From: Flavobacterium sp.
GTDB taxonomy: Bacteria > Bacteroidota > Bacteroidia > Flavobacteriales > Flavobacteriaceae
DNA length: 64,000 nt
Direction: 5' to 3'
Assembly: GCF_027531705.1 (NCBI RefSeq)
Contig: NZ_JAPZSP010000001.1
Location: 1 to 64,000 of the forward strand
Part shown: positions 26,463 through 35,220 of the stretch, piece after piece
How the letters are laid out: every line of letters begins with the position of its first letter
Numbering within the stretch: position 1 is the first letter of the stretch
The notes under the pieces: generated by a model
Seen by the model: only the letters and a program-made list of their open reading frames with translations
Database searches by the model: none
Told to the model about the DNA's origin: nothing
Program-made: the position numbers and the translations under genes

Positions 26463-26933
26463 CTATTGCATAATTGTCTTAATTTGTGTGTAAAGCTGTC
26501 CATCGCTCAAAATGGTGCCTTGCATTATCAAATCGAATAGTGATTCGTTGCGTTCTTTGTCGTAGTTCTTTTTACCTGTCAGAATTTCAACAGTTTCTGT
26601 AAAAATATTGTCGGTTAACCATTGTAAACCTTCTTTGGTAAGAAAATCAACTTCGGGAACTAATGATTTCAAAACCATAGAATCTATGTAGTCTTCTTTG
26701 CAATGAAATAAGAAAATATGATTTTTGGAGAAATGCTCAAGGTATTCAGCTTTAGTTAAAACACCTTCCCAAATCAAATCTGAAAAAACATCCAATTCTT
26801 GTTCAGCAACTTCTGGTTTTTCTTCTTTAATGGTATCCCATTCTTTTTTATCAATAGATTGTGAAGCTAGAAAATTAGTAAATTCTGGATGTAGTTCCTC
26901 AAATTGTTCTTTGGTAAGTCTTGCGTATTTCAT
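26463..26933 (-). CDS. Conserved Flavobacteriia protein (DUF6495-like)
   Basis: A 156-residue acidic soluble protein beginning MKYARLTKEQFEELHPEF, with no signal peptide or membrane segment. I recall this as a Flavobacteriia-restricted family often placed beside rplI (DUF6495), but the assignment is from memory. No catalytic motif is visible. It lies downstream of the ribosomal operon terminator and upstream of ligA on the same strand. Confidence 0.7.
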   Translation of the reverse strand: MKYARLTKEQFEELHPEFTNFLASQSIDKKEWDTIKEEKPEVAEQELDVFSDLIWEGVLTKAEYLEHFSKNHIFLFHCKEDYIDSMVLKSLVPEVDFLTKEGLQWLTDNIFTETVEILTGKKNYDKERNESLFDLIMQGTILSDGQLYTQIKTIMQ

Positions 26934-26972
26934 TTTGAAAGTTTGGCTAAATCTTTAAATTTTAAATTAAAA

Positions 26973-27009
26973 AAAATCCCGATTTCGTTTTGCAACGATT
27001 CGGGATTTT
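26973..27009 (-). terminator. Terminator of the rpsF-rpsR-rplI operon
   Basis: A perfect outer 10-bp stem (26973-26982 with 27000-27009, AAAATCCCGA/TCGGGATTTT) with an inner TCGT/ACGA pair is followed on the minus strand by a T run, 20 bases past the rplI stop. Confidence 0.85.
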
Positions 27010-27028
27010 GTATGATTGAAGCTAGCTA

Positions 27029-27469
27029 TTATTGCTCAGCAACGATTTCATAAGGTAATTCAACAATTACATCTCTGTGAAGTCTAACGTTAGCAAAATA
27101 TTTACCTGTACGTTTAACAATTCCAGAAGTGATGAATTTTCTATCAATTTCTTGACCAGCTTTAGCAAGAGCTTCAGCAACATCAATATTTGTAATTGAA
27201 CCGAAAAGTTTTTCACCACCAGCTTTAGCTGTAATTTTAATTTCTAAAGCTTTTAATGCCTCAGCAATTTTCTTAGCGTCATCAACAATTTTAGCTTCTT
27301 TATGAGCTTTTTGTTTCAAGTTTTCAGCTAATACTTTTTTTGCAGACGATGTTGCTAAATGAGCAAATCCTTGAGGAATCAAAAAGTTTCTTCCGTATCC
27401 TGCTTTTACAGTAACTACGTCATCTTTGAAACCTAAGTTTTGAACGTCTTTTTTTAATATAATTTCCAT
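27029..27469 (-). CDS. rplI: 50S ribosomal protein L9
   Basis: A 146-residue ribosomal protein with the L9 N-terminal signature MEIILKKDVQNLGFKDDVVTVKAGYGRNFLIP (key residues G13, G24, Y25, R27, N28) and a C-terminal domain joined by a long helix (about 40-75). It binds 23S rRNA near L1. Last gene of the S6-S18-L9 operon; a GC-rich hairpin lies in the 66-base spacer that separates it from rpsR. Confidence 0.98.
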   Translation of the reverse strand: MEIILKKDVQNLGFKDDVVTVKAGYGRNFLIPQGFAHLATSSAKKVLAENLKQKAHKEAKIVDDAKKIAEALKALEIKITAKAGGEKLFGSITNIDVAEALAKAGQEIDRKFITSGIVKRTGKYFANVRLHRDVIVELPYEIVAEQ

Positions 27470-27497
27470 GTTGTTGTCCTTTTATTTTTAGAAGTTA

Positions 27498-27516
27498 GTC
27501 ACGCCAAAAGCGTGAC
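27498..27516 (-). promoter_or_regulatory. Hairpin in the rpsR-rplI spacer
   Basis: A perfect 7-bp stem GTCACGC/GCGTGAC with a 5-base loop (27498-27504 with 27510-27516) is the most GC-rich spot in the local spacer. It lacks a T run, so it is more likely an mRNA processing, stability or protein-binding site than a terminator. Confidence 0.5.
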
Positions 27517-27535
27517 AACAACTTAATTTAATGTA

Positions 27536-27832
27536 TTATTTTAATAAATCCGCCACATATGGCATTAATGCTAAATGTCTTGCTCTTTTCACAGCAACAG
27601 ACACTTTTCTTTGGTACTTCAATGAAGTTCCTGTTAAACGACGAGGAAGAATTTTTCCTTGTTCATTAACAAATTTCAACAAGAAATCAGCATCTTTATA
27701 ATCGATGTACTTAATTCCTGATTTTTTGAAACGACAATATTTTTTTACTTTATTCGTATCTATATTTAAAGGTGTAAGATATCTGATATCTCCATCTTTT
27801 TTTCCTTTTGCAGATTGTTCTATTGTAGCCAT
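27536..27832 (-). CDS. rpsR: 30S ribosomal protein S18
   Basis: A 98-residue small-subunit protein that forms a heterodimer with S6. The S18 core is visible in [18 protein letters not shown] and [31 protein letters not shown], described here by its RRLTG and KYQR elements. Four bases separate it from rpsF upstream. Confidence 0.98.
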   Translation of the reverse strand: MATIEQSAKGKKDGDIRYLTPLNIDTNKVKKYCRFKKSGIKYIDYKDADFLLKFVNEQGKILPRRLTGTSLKYQRKVSVAVKRARHLALMPYVADLLK

Positions 27833-27836
27833 TAGA

Positions 27837-28178
27837 TTATGCTTTTGCGGTTTTTAATTTAGCTCTTCTTCTTTCAGCCCAAGAAATTGCATGTTTGTCT
27901 AAACTTACAGTTAAGAAACGCATAACTCTTTCGTCACGTCTGAATTCAGTTTCAAAAGCGATTAGCACTTCTGGTGCCACTTTGAACTCGAATAAATGGT
28001 AAAAACCACTTTTTTTGTTTTGGATTTCGTAAGCCATTTTTTTCAGACCCCAATCCTCTTTTGATACCATTTCAGCTCCTCTAGACGTAAGAAATTCTTC
28101 AAATTTGCTTACTGTTTCCTTTACCTGAACGTCAGATAAAACGGGATTTAAAATGAAAACAGTTTCATAATGATTCAT
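27837..28178 (-). CDS. rpsF: 30S ribosomal protein S6
   Basis: A 113-residue protein with the S6 signatures [16 protein letters not shown] and [23 protein letters not shown] (key residues G, Y, Y, F), partner of S18 in the central domain of the small subunit. First gene of the S6-S18-L9 operon, divergent from a LytTR regulator. Confidence 0.98.
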   Translation of the reverse strand: MNHYETVFILNPVLSDVQVKETVSKFEEFLTSRGAEMVSKEDWGLKKMAYEIQNKKSGFYHLFEFKVAPEVLIAFETEFRRDERVMRFLTVSLDKHAISWAERRRAKLKTAKA

Positions 28179-28346
28179 ATAATTTGTATTTAATTATTAA
28201 AATGGGTGCAAAAGTAATCATTCTTTTTAAATTGACAAGCAATTATTTCATTTTTATCGCTGTAATGCAAAAATATCCGATAAAATTAGGTTTGTTAAAT
28301 AATTGTTATTACTTTCGTTATTCCAAATCTCATAATATACATATAT

Positions 28347-29042
28347 ATGAAGCTAAATTGTGTTGTTGTGGATGACAGTTCGTTACAACGAATGATAACT
28401 GCAAAGTTAGTAAATAACCATCCCAATCTACGTTTAATAGGCGATTTTTCTAACGCCATTGAAGCCAAAAACTGTATGTCTGTGCATACTATAGACTTGA
28501 TATTTTTAGATATTGAAATGCCCGTAATAAGTGGTTTCGATTTTCTAGATGGGCTAAAAGTCAAACCTCAAATTATTTTTATTACTTCAAAAGCTGAATA
28601 TGCTATGAAAGCTTTTGATTATGATGCAACAGATTATCTGCAAAAACCTATCGCTTTAGATAGATTTAATGCCTCTGTTAAGCGAGCGATGGAAAACCAT
28701 ATGCTTAAAAGAGAAAATCATGATGAAACTGGAGATCATATCTTTATTAAGAGTAATCTAAAAAAGTTGAAAATTTTCACTGCTAAAATCAAATGGATTG
28801 AAGCTTTTGGTGATTATGTAAAAGTAGTTACCGAAGAAGACACCAACTTAGTATTATCGACTATGAAATCTTTTGAAAAAGATTTATCAAAAGAAAAATT
28901 CATTAGAGTTCACAAATCCTATATTATCAATATAGATAAGGTAGAACGTTTTAATAGTAAGTTTGCCGAAATTGGAATTACCAAAATCCCATTGAGCAGA
29001 AATAAAAAAGAAGATTTAATTAAAGCCTTAGCTATTGCTTAA
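28347..29042 (+). CDS. LytTR-type response regulator (orphan)
   Basis: A 231-residue response regulator with a receiver domain (1-115; acidic Asp9/Asp10, phosphoacceptor Asp55 in FLDIEMP, Thr80, Lys100) and a C-terminal LytTR DNA-binding domain (about 130-230; IKWIEAFGDYVKVV, FIRVHKSYIINIDKVERF). Such regulators normally partner a LytS/His_kinase-type sensor; none is nearby, so the partner is encoded elsewhere. The receiver ends in the expected KP. Its stop codon overlaps the convergent priA stop by 4 bases. Confidence 0.94.
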   Translation: MKLNCVVVDDSSLQRMITAKLVNNHPNLRLIGDFSNAIEAKNCMSVHTIDLIFLDIEMPVISGFDFLDGLKVKPQIIFITSKAEYAMKAFDYDATDYLQKPIALDRFNASVKRAMENHMLKRENHDETGDHIFIKSNLKKLKIFTAKIKWIEAFGDYVKVVTEEDTNLVLSTMKSFEKDLSKEKFIRVHKSYIINIDKVERFNSKFAEIGITKIPLSRNKKEDLIKALAIA

Positions 29043-31486
29043 AAATCTACATTTACGGCTATTTTTATAGCTCTATATTGCGCAACCGTTTCAAAACTAT
29101 TCAGTATTTTCTGGATAGTTTTTTTTGTTGGTGTTAAAGGTATATTTTGCGGAATTTTAATCATTATTGTTCGAATGTATTCATTACGAATTCTACTAAT
29201 TGGCGGTTCTTCTGGTCCAAGCACTGGAATAGAAAGATTTTGTTGCATGACTTGATACAACCACATCGAACCTTCTTTTAATTTATCAAAATCGCGGTGT
29301 TTCAAAGTGAACTTTATCATTCTGAAATACGGTGGATATTTATAAATACTTCTCTCGTACAATTGTTCTTTGTACATACCACTATAATCATTATTAGTAA
29401 CTTGCTGAATGGTATTATGATTAGGATTATAAGTCTGAATTACAACTTTTCCACGTTTTTCAGAACGACCAGAACGACCGGCAACTTGCGTCATCATTTG
29501 GTAACTTCTTTCAAAAGCTCTAAAATCGGGATGATACAGCATATTATCAGCGTTCATAATTCCGACTAGACTTACATTATCAAAATCTAATCCTTTGGCT
29601 AGCATTTGAGTTCCTACCAAAATATCAAATTCACGATTTTTGAAAGAATCAATAATTTTTTCAAAACCAAATTTTCCTCGAGTTGTATCTTGATCCATTC
29701 GCCCAATTTTGGCATTCGGAAAAAGAGTTAGTAATTCTTGTTGAATTTGTTCTGTTCCAAAACCTTTGGTTGTAAGATCTACACTTGAACAATTATGACA
29801 ATTGGTCGGATTGGCAATGGAATAACCGCAATAATGACAACGCAACTGATTTTTATGCTTATGATACGTCAAACTCACGTCACATTGCTGGCATTGAGGT
29901 ACATGACCGCAAGTCATACATTCAACAACGGGCGAAAATCCTCTACGGTTTTGAAACAAAATAACTTGCTCTCCAAGTGAAATGGCTTCTGTTATAGATT
30001 CAATCAAATCATCGCTGAAATGACCGTTCATTTTTTTTCTGAAATATTTGTCTTTCAAATCAACCAACTGGATTTCTGGCATTTGCACTTTTCCGTATCG
30101 CTCGGAAATTTCTACCAAACCATATTTTCCCGATTGTGCATTATAATAAGTTTCAATACTTGGGGTTGCCGAACCCAAAACCACTTTTGCTTTTTGAAAA
30201 CTGGCTAAAACAATAGCCGCATCTCGTGCATGATAACGTGGCGAAGGATCAACTTGCTTGAAAGTTTGCTCATGTTCTTCGTCAACAATGATTAAACCTA
30301 AATTAGAAAAAGGCAAAAACAAAGCAGACCTTGCTCCTATTACAACTTGAGCTTTTTCGGAATTTTCTAAAACTTGTTTCCAAACTTCAACGCGTTCGTT
30401 ATTATTATATTTAGAATGGAAAACAGCAACTTTATTACCAAAATAAGAAGTTAAACGAGTAACTAATTGAGTTGTCAAAGCTATTTCGGGCAACAAATAA
30501 AGAACTTGCTTTTCGCTAGCCAAATATGATTCGATTAGCTTTATGTAAATTTCGGTTTTTCCGCTTGAAGTTACACCGTGCAGCAAATTGACTTCTTTAG
30601 TTTCAAAATTTTGTTGCAATTCGTCAAGTGCTTTTTGTTGTGCTTGACTTAATTGTAACTGGTTTTCTTTTTTGTTTTTATCAAAATTAACTCTGTCTTC
30701 TTGCAAATAATATTCTTCAAAAATTTCTTTATCTACTAATGCTTTTACAATTGAAGATGTAGAATTCGCGGTTTCTACCAAATGTTTAACAGTAATTGGC
30801 TTTTTGAAACTAGCACTTAACTGAAAATAACTCAGAACTATTTCTCTTTGTTTTGCAGCATTTTTTAGTGTTTCTAGCAATTCATTCAAACTTTCACTTG
30901 AACTATATTTGGTGTGCAAACGAACATAACGAATTAACTTTGGTTTGTAAGTTTCGTTCATTTCTTCGTGAAGCACCAACACATTTTTATCGAGCAAACT
31001 TTGAATTATTGGAAAAATATTTTTCTTATTCAGAATAGCTGAAATAGCATCAATCTTGATTGAACTTTGGTATTGCAGTGCTTCAAAAACTAAGAATTCA
31101 TCATCAGTAAGCAAACTTTCATCAATAAAAACGTCTTGTTTTTGTGAAATAATCGTTTCATTTTCGAGTAACAAAGCACTCGGTAAAGCACTTCTAAAAA
31201 CATCGCCAATGGCACACATATAATAAGATGCAATCCATTGCCAATGTTGAATTTGGAAAGAATTTACAATTGGTTTTTCGTCAAGAATTTGATGTATTTC
31301 TTTTGCTTCATACAATGTTGGATTGTTGCGATGCACTTCGACTGCTAATGAAGTGTAGATTTTGCTTTTGCCAAACGGTACAGCAATTCGCATTCCGGGT
31401 TGAATGTAATGGTATTCTGCTTCAGAAATTCTGTAGGTAAAGGTTTTAGAAAGCGATAATGGCAGAATTACTTCGACAAAATACAT
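29039..31486 (-). CDS. priA: Primosomal protein N' (PriA helicase)
   Basis: An 815-residue replication-restart helicase. N-terminal 3'-binding and winged-helix domains (about 1-210) precede the DEAD-like ATPase with Walker A GVTSSGKT (about 304-311), Walker B DEEH, and the SAT motif GSATPS. The zinc region between the helicase lobes shows the paired cysteines CMTCGHVPQCQQCDVSL and RCHYCGYS ... CHNCSS. Motif VAGRSGRSEKRGKV is motif VI. The ATG at 31486 begins MYFVEVILPLSLSKTFTY; a TTG two codons upstream is less likely. It follows a DUF2147 gene closely. Confidence 0.96.
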   Translation of the reverse strand: MYFVEVILPLSLSKTFTYRISEAEYHYIQPGMRIAVPFGKSKIYTSLAVEVHRNNPTLYEAKEIHQILDEKPIVNSFQIQHWQWIASYYMCAIGDVFRSALPSALLLENETIISQKQDVFIDESLLTDDEFLVFEALQYQSSIKIDAISAILNKKNIFPIIQSLLDKNVLVLHEEMNETYKPKLIRYVRLHTKYSSSESLNELLETLKNAAKQREIVLSYFQLSASFKKPITVKHLVETANSTSSIVKALVDKEIFEEYYLQEDRVNFDKNKKENQLQLSQAQQKALDELQQNFETKEVNLLHGVTSSGKTEIYIKLIESYLASEKQVLYLLPEIALTTQLVTRLTSYFGNKVAVFHSKYNNNERVEVWKQVLENSEKAQVVIGARSALFLPFSNLGLIIVDEEHEQTFKQVDPSPRYHARDAAIVLASFQKAKVVLGSATPSIETYYNAQSGKYGLVEISERYGKVQMPEIQLVDLKDKYFRKKMNGHFSDDLIESITEAISLGEQVILFQNRRGFSPVVECMTCGHVPQCQQCDVSLTYHKHKNQLRCHYCGYSIANPTNCHNCSSVDLTTKGFGTEQIQQELLTLFPNAKIGRMDQDTTRGKFGFEKIIDSFKNREFDILVGTQMLAKGLDFDNVSLVGIMNADNMLYHPDFRAFERSYQMMTQVAGRSGRSEKRGKVVIQTYNPNHNTIQQVTNNDYSGMYKEQLYERSIYKYPPYFRMIKFTLKHRDFDKLKEGSMWLYQVMQQNLSIPVLGPEEPPISRIRNEYIRTIMIKIPQNIPLTPTKKTIQKILNSFETVAQYRAIKIAVNVDF

Positions 31487-31501
31487 TTGCAAATTCTATA
31501 A

Positions 31502-31924
31502 TTATGATTTAACTCTGTACCAATATTGAGTACGACCTAACAAAGATAGTCCTATAAAACCTCTAACTTTTAGCTTGTCTTTCCCATCTAGTTTGATGTA
31601 ACAATTGTAAAGTTTGCCACTCTTTGGGTCTAAAATCTGCCCATCATTATATTCATCTTCATCTTTAACCAATCCTTTAATGATTGTAAGACCAAGTATT
31701 GGTTTATTTTTATCTGAATTTGGGCATAAACTGCACAGTTTGTCTCGTTTTTCGGCGTCAATTATTTCAACAATTTTACCATATATTTTTTTATCTTTTT
31801 GAAAAACTTCAATTACAGAAGTTTCCTTTCCGGTTTCATCATCAATAGTTTTCCATTTTCCAATTATTGATTGCGAAAAAAGATTTGATGAAATCATACT
31901 TACAAGAATAACCAATCTAATCAT
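31502..31924 (-). CDS. DUF2147-family secreted protein
   Basis: A 140-residue exported protein. After a short signal (to about residue 18, NLFSQ) comes SIIGKWKTIDDETGKETSVIEVF and GKIVEI, the opening of the DUF2147 lipocalin-like domain; cysteines in CSLCPNSDKNKPILGLTIIKGL and the ending LLGRTQYWYRV agree. Function is not known; periplasmic or envelope location is inferred. Its start overlaps the YihY-like gene end by 8 bases, so the two are translationally coupled. Confidence 0.85.
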   Translation of the reverse strand: MIRLVILVSMISSNLFSQSIIGKWKTIDDETGKETSVIEVFQKDKKIYGKIVEIIDAEKRDKLCSLCPNSDKNKPILGLTIIKGLVKDEDEYNDGQILDPKSGKLYNCYIKLDGKDKLKVRGFIGLSLLGRTQYWYRVKS

Positions 31925-32852
31925 ACTTCAACTGTTTAAAATTATTTTTATGCTTGTTAATTATTGCATTTAGTTCAAATCCGAGTAGCAAAATTATGCA
32001 GTTTATCCAGATAAAAAACATCAAAATTAGCAAAGTTCCGATTGAACCATAGAGTTCATTGTATTTTGAAAATTTTTCAACCCAAATTCCAAATCCATAT
32101 GAACTAAGCAATATTAGAATAGTAGTCGTAATGGAACCAACGGTTATAAAGGCACGTCTTTTATCTCGTTTTATTCCAAATTTGAATAAAATGGAAGTGG
32201 TCATAAGTATCATTAAAATAACGAAAATGTATCGACCAATTCGGATAAGCGAAATTTTTTCACTCAAAACATCTTGAAGAATGGTTTGCTGAATTAATAC
32301 TTCAAAAACAATGATAGTTGCGATGGTTACAAAAAGCACTGTTGTTAGCAATAATGACATGGCAATTGCTACTAAATATTGTCGAACATACGGTCGTTTT
32401 ATAGCGATATTTTTGGAACTTTCAAAACCGCTAAGCACAGCATTTAAACCATTTGCCATTAAGAAAATAGACAAAATAAAACCCGAAGATAACAAGCCTG
32501 AATGACTATTATTAAGAATATCATTAATGATTGTTGCAATAGCATCATACGTTCTTGGCGGAACACCTTGCTCGACAAACTCAAGAAAATCTTGTTGAAA
32601 ACCTTCAATTGGAATATACGGAATTAAGTTAAGAATGAACAGTGCAAATGGAAATAGTGCCATGAAGAAACTGAACGAAATTGCAGCCGCTCGATACGAC
32701 AAATCGCCTTCGATAATTCCGATGGTGTAATGTTCTAAGAATTCATAAAGCGACATTCCGTTGAGAAACGGAAGTTTGATGCTTCTTAAAAACCGAACAA
32801 TTCCCTTGACTAATGGAATTTTGCCAACAAGTATTTTTACTTTTTCATCCAT
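31917..32852 (-). CDS. YihY/virulence factor BrkB family membrane protein
   Basis: A 311-residue inner-membrane protein with about six hydrophobic segments, among them FSFFMALFPFALFILNLI, SSGFILSIFLMANGLNAVLSGF and LLILMFFIWINCIILLLGFELNAI. The AAAISFSFFMALFP and NAVLSGFE motifs are typical of the YihY/BrkB family, proposed transporters or envelope-associated proteins, once misread as RNase BN. It starts 10 bases after nadC on the same strand. Confidence 0.93.
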   Translation of the reverse strand: MDEKVKILVGKIPLVKGIVRFLRSIKLPFLNGMSLYEFLEHYTIGIIEGDLSYRAAAISFSFFMALFPFALFILNLIPYIPIEGFQQDFLEFVEQGVPPRTYDAIATIINDILNNSHSGLLSSGFILSIFLMANGLNAVLSGFESSKNIAIKRPYVRQYLVAIAMSLLLTTVLFVTIATIIVFEVLIQQTILQDVLSEKISLIRIGRYIFVILMILMTTSILFKFGIKRDKRRAFITVGSITTTILILLSSYGFGIWVEKFSKYNELYGSIGTLLILMFFIWINCIILLLGFELNAIINKHKNNFKQLKYD

Positions 32853-32862
32853 TTTTTTTCAA

Positions 32863-33720
32863 TCAAATCGCTTTAAGACTCAAATCCATGTTATAAACTG
32901 AATGCGTTAAGGCACCTGACGAAATATAATTCACCCCACAATCGGCATATTGTCGGATGGTATTCTCATTGATATTTCCTGAAGATTCTGTTAGACATTT
33001 GGTTCCAATTAATTCGACTGCTTTTTTGGTGTCTTCAAAATTGAAATTGTCAATCAAAATTCGGTAAACACCGTCAGATTGAAGAATTTCTTTGATTTCA
33101 TCAAGGTTTCTAGCTTCAACAATTATTTTTAAATCTTTGTTATTTTGTTGCAAATATTCCTTTGTTTTGTTGATGGCATTGGTAATTCCGCCAGCAAAAT
33201 CATTGTGATTGTCTTTTAGCATAATCATGTCGTAAAGAGCAAAACGATGATTTTCGCCACCACCAATTTTGACAGCCCATTTTTCGCAAGCTCGGAAACC
33301 TGGTGTTGTTTTGCGAGTATCTAAAATTTTGGTCGAAGTTCCTTCTAACAACTGCACATAACTATTTGTTTTAGTTGCAATTGCCGACATTCTTTGCATC
33401 GAATTCAAAACCAATCGTTCCGCTTTCAAAATAGATTGTGAGCTTCCAGAAACATGAAAAACTACATCGCCATAGTTTACTTTTTCTCCATCATTTATAA
33501 AGGTCTCCACTTGGAGATTGGCATCGACATACTTAAAAACCATTTTGGCAAAATCAACGCCAGCGATAATTCCGTTATCTTTAACTAGAAGTTTAGCTTT
33601 TCCTGTTGCTTCTTTTGGAATACAAGCAAGTGAACTGTGATCGCCATCGCCGACATCTTCTCGGATGGCATTTTGAATAATTAGATTAAGTTCGTTTTGA
33701 AATTGTGCTTCTGAAATCAT
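32863..33720 (-). CDS. nadC: Nicotinate-nucleotide pyrophosphorylase (carboxylating)
   Basis: A 285-residue quinolinate phosphoribosyltransferase, which converts quinolinate and PRPP to nicotinate mononucleotide in de novo NAD synthesis. Motifs: REDVGDGDHSS near the N-terminus, LNSMQRMSAIAT, LDTRKTTPGFRACEKWAVKIGGG (key residues D, T, R, K, T, P), MLKDNH and the C-terminal ESSGNI. It heads a likely operon nadC-yihY-DUF2147-priA with gaps of about 10 bases or overlaps. Confidence 0.97.
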   Translation of the reverse strand: MISEAQFQNELNLIIQNAIREDVGDGDHSSLACIPKEATGKAKLLVKDNGIIAGVDFAKMVFKYVDANLQVETFINDGEKVNYGDVVFHVSGSSQSILKAERLVLNSMQRMSAIATKTNSYVQLLEGTSTKILDTRKTTPGFRACEKWAVKIGGGENHRFALYDMIMLKDNHNDFAGGITNAINKTKEYLQQNNKDLKIIVEARNLDEIKEILQSDGVYRILIDNFNFEDTKKAVELIGTKCLTESSGNINENTIRQYADCGVNYISSGALTHSVYNMDLSLKAI

Positions 33721-33826
33721 AGTAAAAAATTTGAATGGCTAAAATAATGAAATTTGTTGATTTGAATAATGATAAAAGTGATTTTATTGTATCTTTACTT
33801 TGCCTAACCAATATATTTTTATAAAT

Positions 33827-34000
33827 ATGAAAGCAAGAAAAAAACTTATCATTTTGGCAATTTTATTTATTATTACATTAGGAAATTATAGTAGAAACAC
33901 TAGCGAAGTAAAATCTGTTGCCTTTTTGTCTATTTTTGCACTTGGTGCTATAACAGCATTATTTGTGCGTGAAATACTAGTTACTTTAAAAAACAGATAG
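33827..34000 (+). CDS. Small membrane protein ahead of rlmH
   Basis: A 57-residue protein with a basic N-terminus (MKARKKLIILAILFIITLG) and a second hydrophobic helix (VAFLSIFALGAITALFVREIL), so probably a two-helix inner-membrane hairpin. No family is recognised. The ATG at 33827 is used rather than the TTG at 33800. It ends 6 bases before rlmH, suggesting co-transcription. Confidence 0.6.
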   Translation: MKARKKLIILAILFIITLGNYSRNTSEVKSVAFLSIFALGAITALFVREILVTLKNR

Positions 34001-34006
34001 TTTTCT

Positions 34007-34480
34007 ATGAATATCAAATTGCTAGCCATTGGCAAAACAGACAACAAATCGTTGCAAACACTAATTGATGATTACACAAAACGATTGTCGTTTTACATCA
34101 AATTTGATTTAGAAATTATTCCCGATATAAAAAACGTAAAAAATCTTTCTGAAAGTCAGCAAAAAGAGAAAGAAGGCGAACTTATTTTGTCCAAATTAGT
34201 TGCAACCGACCAATTAATTTTACTTGACGAAAACGGAACGACATTTTCGAGTGTTGGATTTTCCGATTATTTGCAAAAGAAGATGAATGCCGGTATCAAA
34301 ACCTTGGTTTTTGTAATTGGCGGTCCTTATGGTTTTAGCGATGAAGTTTACAAGAAAGCACAAGGTAAAATTTCACTTTCGGCGATGACTTTTTCGCATC
34401 AAATGGTTCGACTTTTTGTGATTGAACAATTATATCGCGGATTTACTATTTTAAGAAACGAACCTTATCATCATCAGTGA
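34007..34480 (+). CDS. rlmH: 23S rRNA (pseudouridine-1915-N3)-methyltransferase
   Basis: A 157-residue SPOUT methyltransferase that modifies helix 69 of 23S rRNA. The knotted SAM-binding region shows TLVFVIGGPYGFSDEVYKKA and ISLSAMTFSHQMVRLFVIEQLYRGFTI (key residues G-G-P-Y-G and S-H-Q), and the C-terminus ends NEPYHHQ as in the family. The length is normal. Confidence 0.97.
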   Translation: MNIKLLAIGKTDNKSLQTLIDDYTKRLSFYIKFDLEIIPDIKNVKNLSESQQKEKEGELILSKLVATDQLILLDENGTTFSSVGFSDYLQKKMNAGIKTLVFVIGGPYGFSDEVYKKAQGKISLSAMTFSHQMVRLFVIEQLYRGFTILRNEPYHHQ

Positions 34481-34490
34481 TTTGGTTGTA

Positions 34491-34557
34491 AGTTTACAGT
34501 TATCAGTCGCAGTAAGCAGTTTAATTGCTCGTTTGTCATTCTGACGAAAGAAGAATC
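34491..34557. repeat. Dispersed CAGTTATCAGTCGCAGT-type spacer repeat
   Basis: GTTTACAGTTATCAGTCGCA followed by GTAAGCAGTTT resembles the segment in the 17189-17348 direct repeat. The next stretch, GTCATTCTGACGAAAGAAGA followed by ATCTCA, resembles a repeat I recall as common in Flavobacterium genomes. It fills the spacer between convergent rlmH and a lipoprotein gene. Confidence 0.5.
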
Positions 34558-35205
34558 TCAATAAAAGTATTCTTCATTGGTTAAATTCATAACTGGAATT
34601 TGAAATTGTAGTTCTGCTATATAGACATTATTTCTGATAAATTTTTGATAATTACTTTTTAAATCATGACAAAAAATATACTTATTCGGTTTGTCACTAG
34701 GAATTGATAGTAGATATTCAAATAATTTTTCTTTCTTTACTTCTGTTTGGTTTTTACCTTGATTTTCTATAACAATAATTTTATCATTTTTTTCAAAATA
34801 AATTTGAATCCCAAATTGAGGTTTACCAATTACATATTTTATTTTTGTAAAAGGCACAAATGCTAACTTTTTGTGAATGCTATCTGAATACGAAAAATAG
34901 TTTTGGGATTCAGCATTGTTGTGCATACTTCCCGATTTTTTTGCTTGCATTTTTATGACTTCAGGAATCACTAATTTCAATGGTAAACGCTTATCAATGT
35001 TGAAAATCCAGTTGGTTGAACTTATGGAGTTTTTTCGGTTTAAATCGACTAAAGTATCATTTTCTTTGGTTTCAAAAAACATATAAATCGGTGAATGATC
35101 ATTAACAGTTGCAACAATTGTTCTATCAACTTGTGGCAACAAAACTTCTTTATTACTACAAGAAACTAACATTAAAACTAAAAAAAAATAAACTATATTT
35201 TTCAT
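34558..35205 (-). CDS. Hypothetical lipoprotein
   Basis: A 215-residue exported protein with lipobox LVSC (Cys16). The mature part (VDRTIVATVNDHSPIYMFFETKENDTLVDLNR ... LKLVIPEVIKM ... IKYVIGKPQFGIQIYFEKNDKIIVIEN) has no family I recognise. It starts 15 bases after folP on the same strand, so it is likely co-transcribed, though no folate-related role is visible. Outer-membrane attachment is inferred. Confidence 0.65.
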   Translation of the reverse strand: MKNIVYFFLVLMLVSCSNKEVLLPQVDRTIVATVNDHSPIYMFFETKENDTLVDLNRKNSISSTNWIFNIDKRLPLKLVIPEVIKMQAKKSGSMHNNAESQNYFSYSDSIHKKLAFVPFTKIKYVIGKPQFGIQIYFEKNDKIIVIENQGKNQTEVKKEKLFEYLLSIPSDKPNKYIFCHDLKSNYQKFIRNNVYIAELQFQIPVMNLTNEEYFY

Positions 35206-35220
35206 TTTGGAATTTGGGAT

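Noticed and set aside
27498..27516. Terminator between rpsR and rplI
   Set aside because: No T run follows the stem on the minus strand and the operon is normally transcribed through; kept only as a possible RNA-level site.
28184..28375. Small plus-strand open frame in the rpsF-LytTR spacer
   Set aside because: It overlaps the LytTR start, has odd composition and no recognisable family; the region is better explained as divergent promoters.
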